DNA of 64,000 bases from an uncultured Bacilli bacterium (GTDB lineage Bacteria > Bacillota_I > Bacilli_A > RF39 > UBA660). The translations under genes were made by a program, and so were the position numbers. Positions 60,837 to 64,000 of this stretch are shown piece after piece. Positions within the stretch are counted from its first letter, which is position 1. Each line of letters begins with the position of its first letter. The notes beneath the pieces were generated by a model. The model was not told the origin of the DNA, made no database searches, and worked only from the letters and a program-made list of their open reading frames with translations. The stretch lies in the NCBI GenBank assembly GCA_910588195.1, contig CAJUPN010000009.1, positions 1-64,000 of the forward strand, read 5' to 3'.

Positions 60837-61955
60837 TTATTTACAAGTTATTCCTAAAGTTTTATTTTTTGGATTTACGTACTCACTAAACTCTTTTAAT
60901 TCATAATCACTTACACTAAAACCAATCTTAAAATCTTTTTCTTCAGCAAAATCTTTTAATCTAACTAAAGCACTTGATGATGGATAACCCTCACCAACAT
61001 AACGCATATCTATATCATATATGCTTGTATCATTATAGGCATCATAATAGGATAAAGTATTTTCCTCATCAACAGTTATTTTAGCATTAGTATTTTCTAC
61101 ATCCTTATATATATTTTCTCCTTCAATAAATAAATTTGGACAAACATACTTAATAAAATAATAGTCTTGACTCATATTAGAACCAGTTGTAACAGGAGTT
61201 TCTACATCTATAACTAAAACGTCACTTATTTTATAATTACTAGATGGTGTATACTGACACATATGCTCTGAAAAATCAAAAGTAAATCCCTCAAAAAGAT
61301 CTAAATATGAGTAATTTTCATCATAAACATACCCATTAGATTTCAAAAATTCTTTAAAAGATACTGCATATTTATTTTTGCTATTTAAATCATAGTAATT
61401 ACTACCACCACTATATGTAAGTATTTTGCCACTTGCATCAGTTATAACATAACATGGAGTATTAGCATGCAACTCATAAAGTGAATAAGAACCAAAATCG
61501 GTTATCTTAGTCAACAAACATATTTGTCGTGGTAAAGAACTAATTTTTCCTGTCAAATTATCAAAAACACTTATCTCATCTATATCATAATTAATATAAA
61601 GATAAGGATCATACTGACTCATCTCATAAGCATCTTTAAATTTGATTTTTTTTTGCTCCTGAGCAAACGCAGAAATACCCTGAGCAATAAAATGATCATT
61701 ATTTGAATCACTTTTTAATGCAATATCTATATCACTTAAAGCTATCTTACTATTAGTGGTATTAACAATATCTTTTAAAATATTGTTAGTAACTTTTGAA
61801 AAATCATTTGCTTTTAGGCCTTCTTCAATTGAAGAAATATATGATTCTGTTCCATCAGCATAAGCCACCTTTGATGATGAAACAAATAATACAGATGCTA
61901 AAACTAATGCAGCACCTTTTTTCATTAACATCCTTTTATTTTTTACTTTTAACAT
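60837..61955 (-). CDS. Secreted protein of unknown function
   Basis: 372 residues. Clear signal peptide ('KKGAALVLASVLFVSSSKVA', cleavage after YADG). The mature part is soluble, mixed alpha/beta, with repeated Tyr-rich stretches ('YDPYLYINYDIDEISVFD', 'GGSNYYDLNSKNKY') and few Cys. No known domain is recognised. ATG at 61955 chosen because GGGGGAT lies 4 bases upstream; the frame extends to 62021 without support. It is divergent from the YfhO-like gene with which it shares a 106-base promoter region. Confidence 0.7.
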   Translation of the reverse strand: MLKVKNKRMLMKKGAALVLASVLFVSSSKVAYADGTESYISSIEEGLKANDFSKVTNNILKDIVNTTNSKIALSDIDIALKSDSNNDHFIAQGISAFAQEQKKIKFKDAYEMSQYDPYLYINYDIDEISVFDNLTGKISSLPRQICLLTKITDFGSYSLYELHANTPCYVITDASGKILTYSGGSNYYDLNSKNKYAVSFKEFLKSNGYVYDENYSYLDLFEGFTFDFSEHMCQYTPSSNYKISDVLVIDVETPVTTGSNMSQDYYFIKYVCPNLFIEGENIYKDVENTNAKITVDEENTLSYYDAYNDTSIYDIDMRYVGEGYPSSSALVRLKDFAEEKDFKIGFSVSDYELKEFSEYVNPKNKTLGITCK

Positions 61956-62038
61956 AAATATCCCCCACTGGTTGATTATACTAACATAAAAACTTAAAAA
62001 ATTAAAGAAAAAATAAAGCATTTGCTAACTTTTTTATG

Positions 62039-62044
62039 TATAAT
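62039..62044 (+). promoter_or_regulatory. -10 box for the YfhO-like gene
   Basis: TATAAT preceded by TG, 18 bases before the ATG at 62062. No good -35 box is visible. Confidence 0.4.
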
Positions 62045-62061
62045 ATATACAGGGTGTTGTC

Positions 62062-64000
62062 ATGAAAAAGAAATTAATAAGTAAACTAAAAAATAACAAA
62101 CTTTATATATGCTCATTTTTTATCGCGTTAGTTGTAATAAGCATATTATATAAATTAAATAATGTTACTCCTTTAGGAGATAGATCTCTTTTATGTGTAG
62201 ACTTTTATCATCAATATGGACCTATGTTAGGAGAATTATTTGATAGAATACAAAATGGAAATAATTTAATCTATTCTTTTAATATGGCTATGGGTCTTCC
62301 CTTTTTTAGAAATTTTTTAAATTATCTTTCAAGTCCTTTTAATATAATTATGATGGTCTTTTCTAAAGAAGGACTTCTAAATTCTTTCTCTTTAATAATT
62401 GGATTAAAAGCTGTTTTTTCTTCAGTGACAATGGTATATTATTTAAGTAAAAAGTTTAAGACAAAAGAATTATATCTAATACCCTTAGGAATTATTTATG
62501 CTTTTCAAGCATATTTTTCTGCATATTATTGGAACATAATGTGGTTAGATGGAATGGTTTTCTTACCCCTAATTACATTAGGAATTGAGAATATTGTTAA
62601 CAAACAAAAATGGCGAAGTTACACGGTATGGTTAGCTATAATGTTAATAGCAAATTATTTTATTGGTTACATGATTTGTATTTATTCAGTTATTTATTTC
62701 CTAATATACAATACTTACAAAACAAAATTTACATTCAAGAAAAAGGAAATAAAAAATGAATTACTAAAATGGTTTAAAAATTCTTTTATCTTTGGTTGTG
62801 CTTCATTACTAGGTGGAATGCTTACTTTCTTTTTACTAATACCAATGTTTACATCAATGGCTTCTATTTCTGCAACAGGGGGTTCAATTCCAACAAGTCA
62901 ATATTATGATTTTCAAATAATTGACTTTCTAAAAGGACATTTAACAGGAGTTCATACAACTGTCTTTGCAAGTGATGATATAACCAATCCAAATGTTTCA
63001 TGTGGAATTTTAAGTATCGCTTTATTATTAGCTTATCTAATAAATTTGGAAATACCAATGAAAAATAAAATTGCTTATCTTATATTAATAGGATTTTTCA
63101 TTGCCGCATTCTTTATTCCTCAACTAGATTATATATTACATGCCTTTCATGTTCCAAATGATTTACCTTATCGTTACTCATTCCTTTATGGATTCGTTTT
63201 AGTTTTAATTGGAGCCTATGGTTTAATAAATATTAAAAAAATTAAATTTCCAATACTAGCCTTTGCTTATATATTTTTAATGATAGTTCTTCTTGCCATA
63301 TCACAAGATGATTGGGTTGATATTTCAACAAACATGATTTATATAAATATGATTATTTTAACATTATACTTTATTTTCTACTCAGGAATATATTTCTTAA
63401 ATAATATGAAAACAGTATTTTATTTAGCAATATGCGCAGTTGCTTGTATCGACGTAATTGTATCAATTAACTATAACTGGGATATAACTCAAGATAAAAA
63501 TCTTTTCTATTCAGATTACAATGACACAGTAGAACTTTTAAATTCTGTGCAAGCTCAAGATAACGAATTATTCTATAGAATTGAAAATACTAATATGATG
63601 ACTTTAAACGATTCTAGTTGGTATAATTATTATGGTGTAACATCATTTACTTCAATGGCTTATGAATCAATGGCAATACTTCAACATAATTTAGGAATGC
63701 CAGGGAATGAAATTAATAGTTATTCTTATGTACAAACAACACCAATATATGATTTAATGTTTGATATAAAATATTTTATTGGAAACTCTAATGACTTTAA
63801 TCGTTATATAGAAGTAACAACTATTCAAGAAACAGCCAATGAATTTACTTATAATGTGGGTCTAGGATTCGGAGTAAATAAAAATATTTCTGAATGGTCT
63901 TATGTGAATTCTAATCCATTTTTAAATCAAAATAATTTTATTGAAAAAGCTACAGGTATAAAAGATGTATTAAAAGAAGTAGAATTAAATAATGTTGAAG
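62062..64000 (+). CDS. YfhO-family multispanning membrane protein (partial, 3' end outside)
   Basis: At least 646 residues, open at the right edge. N-terminal positively charged 'MKKKLISKLKNNKLYI', a first helix, then the loop 'NVTPLGDRSLLCVDFYHQY' and 'GNNLIYSFNMAMGLPFFRNF', followed by about ten helices with 'YFSAYYWNIMWLDGMVFLPL' and 'HVPNDLPYRYSFLYGFVLVL'; this is the YfhO (PF09586) pattern, GT-C-like proteins linked to lipoteichoic acid and polymer glycosylation in Bacillus and Listeria. AGGGTG precedes the ATG. The extracytoplasmic C-terminal region begins about residue 475 and is cut by the window end. Confidence 0.9.
   Translation, partial: MKKKLISKLKNNKLYICSFFIALVVISILYKLNNVTPLGDRSLLCVDFYHQYGPMLGELFDRIQNGNNLIYSFNMAMGLPFFRNFLNYLSSPFNIIMMVFSKEGLLNSFSLIIGLKAVFSSVTMVYYLSKKFKTKELYLIPLGIIYAFQAYFSAYYWNIMWLDGMVFLPLITLGIENIVNKQKWRSYTVWLAIMLIANYFIGYMICIYSVIYFLIYNTYKTKFTFKKKEIKNELLKWFKNSFIFGCASLLGGMLTFFLLIPMFTSMASISATGGSIPTSQYYDFQIIDFLKGHLTGVHTTVFASDDITNPNVSCGILSIALLLAYLINLEIPMKNKIAYLILIGFFIAAFFIPQLDYILHAFHVPNDLPYRYSFLYGFVLVLIGAYGLINIKKIKFPILAFAYIFLMIVLLAISQDDWVDISTNMIYINMIILTLYFIFYSGIYFLNNMKTVFYLAICAVACIDVIVSINYNWDITQDKNLFYSDYNDTVELLNSVQAQDNELFYRIENTNMMTLNDSSWYNYYGVTSFTSMAYESMAILQHNLGMPGNEINSYSYVQTTPIYDLMFDIKYFIGNSNDFNRYIEVTTIQETANEFTYNVGLGFGVNKNISEWSYVNSNPFLNQNNFIEKATGIKDVLKEVELNNVE

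Noticed and set aside
1..64000. tRNA, rRNA, CRISPR, transposase
   Set aside because: Intergenic stretches are short; no acceptor-stem/T-loop pattern, regular spacer array or DDE/recombinase protein was seen.

Overview
The window is AT-rich (about 30% GC by eye), densely coding DNA from a low-GC Gram-positive bacterium that uses the standard code: TGA is a stop, and Trp is TGG in the housekeeping genes. Gene content points to an uncultured gut-type anaerobe of the Bacilli (RF39 / former 'Mollicutes-related' Firmicutes are the best guess, inferred from content, not from 16S). It keeps a cell wall (M23 peptidase, FemAB, VanZ, SecA/SecG) and has surface proteins typical of gut Firmicutes: a BspA-like DUF285 repeat protein, a dockerin-bearing M6 protease and an FGE-like surface protein. 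Nearly all genes lie on the minus strand, as expected for a leading-strand arm read right to left. Shine-Dalgarno sequences of the type AGGTGAT or AGGAGG fix many starts.

Layout. 0-15 kb: a block close to the conserved origin-proximal order of Firmicutes (rlmH, walJ, an M23/LysM/G5 cell-wall peptidase, dnaB, rplI, then rpsR-ssb-rpsF and ychF), interrupted by the BspA-like protein, an XRE regulator, a broken gene and a putative amidoligase. The rpsF operon has a leader that looks like the S6:S18 autoregulatory element. 15-25 kb: a large unknown protein, an M6 metalloprotease with dockerin-like repeats next to a membrane-anchored, possibly cohesin-like partner, an HtrA protease, an Abi-family protein, a lipoprotein, a YitT membrane protein and prfB with its programmed +1 frameshift. 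25-41 kb: lipid genes (plsC, cardiolipin synthase), NUDIX, a flavin reductase-rubredoxin fusion, a 54-residue Cys-rich protein, a UcpA-like SDR, ogt, a methanogenesis-marker-8-like protein with a divergent LysR gene, a GT-C glycosyltransferase, a divergent GroEL without GroES, and the radical-SAM DNA repair pair TIGR03915/TIGR03916.

41.5-47.4 kb is an accessory island of small genes, mostly with their own promoters and terminators (XRE-TM, TfoX-like, ICMT-like, DUF3788, GrpB, unknowns, ABM-like, VanZ). It contains a doubly frameshifted pseudogene, and related intergenic modules recur inside it and at both edges. 47.5-64 kb returns to core functions: secA, two paralogous membrane proteins, hpf, a cold-shock protein, smpB-rnr-secG, femAB, typA, a secreted unknown, and a YfhO-family membrane protein that runs off the right end.

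No rRNA, tRNA, tmRNA, CRISPR array, transposase, integrase or reverse transcriptase was found. No gene-free stretch exceeds about 300 bases; the longest, 41428-41692 and 47278-47567, hold terminators and repeat modules.
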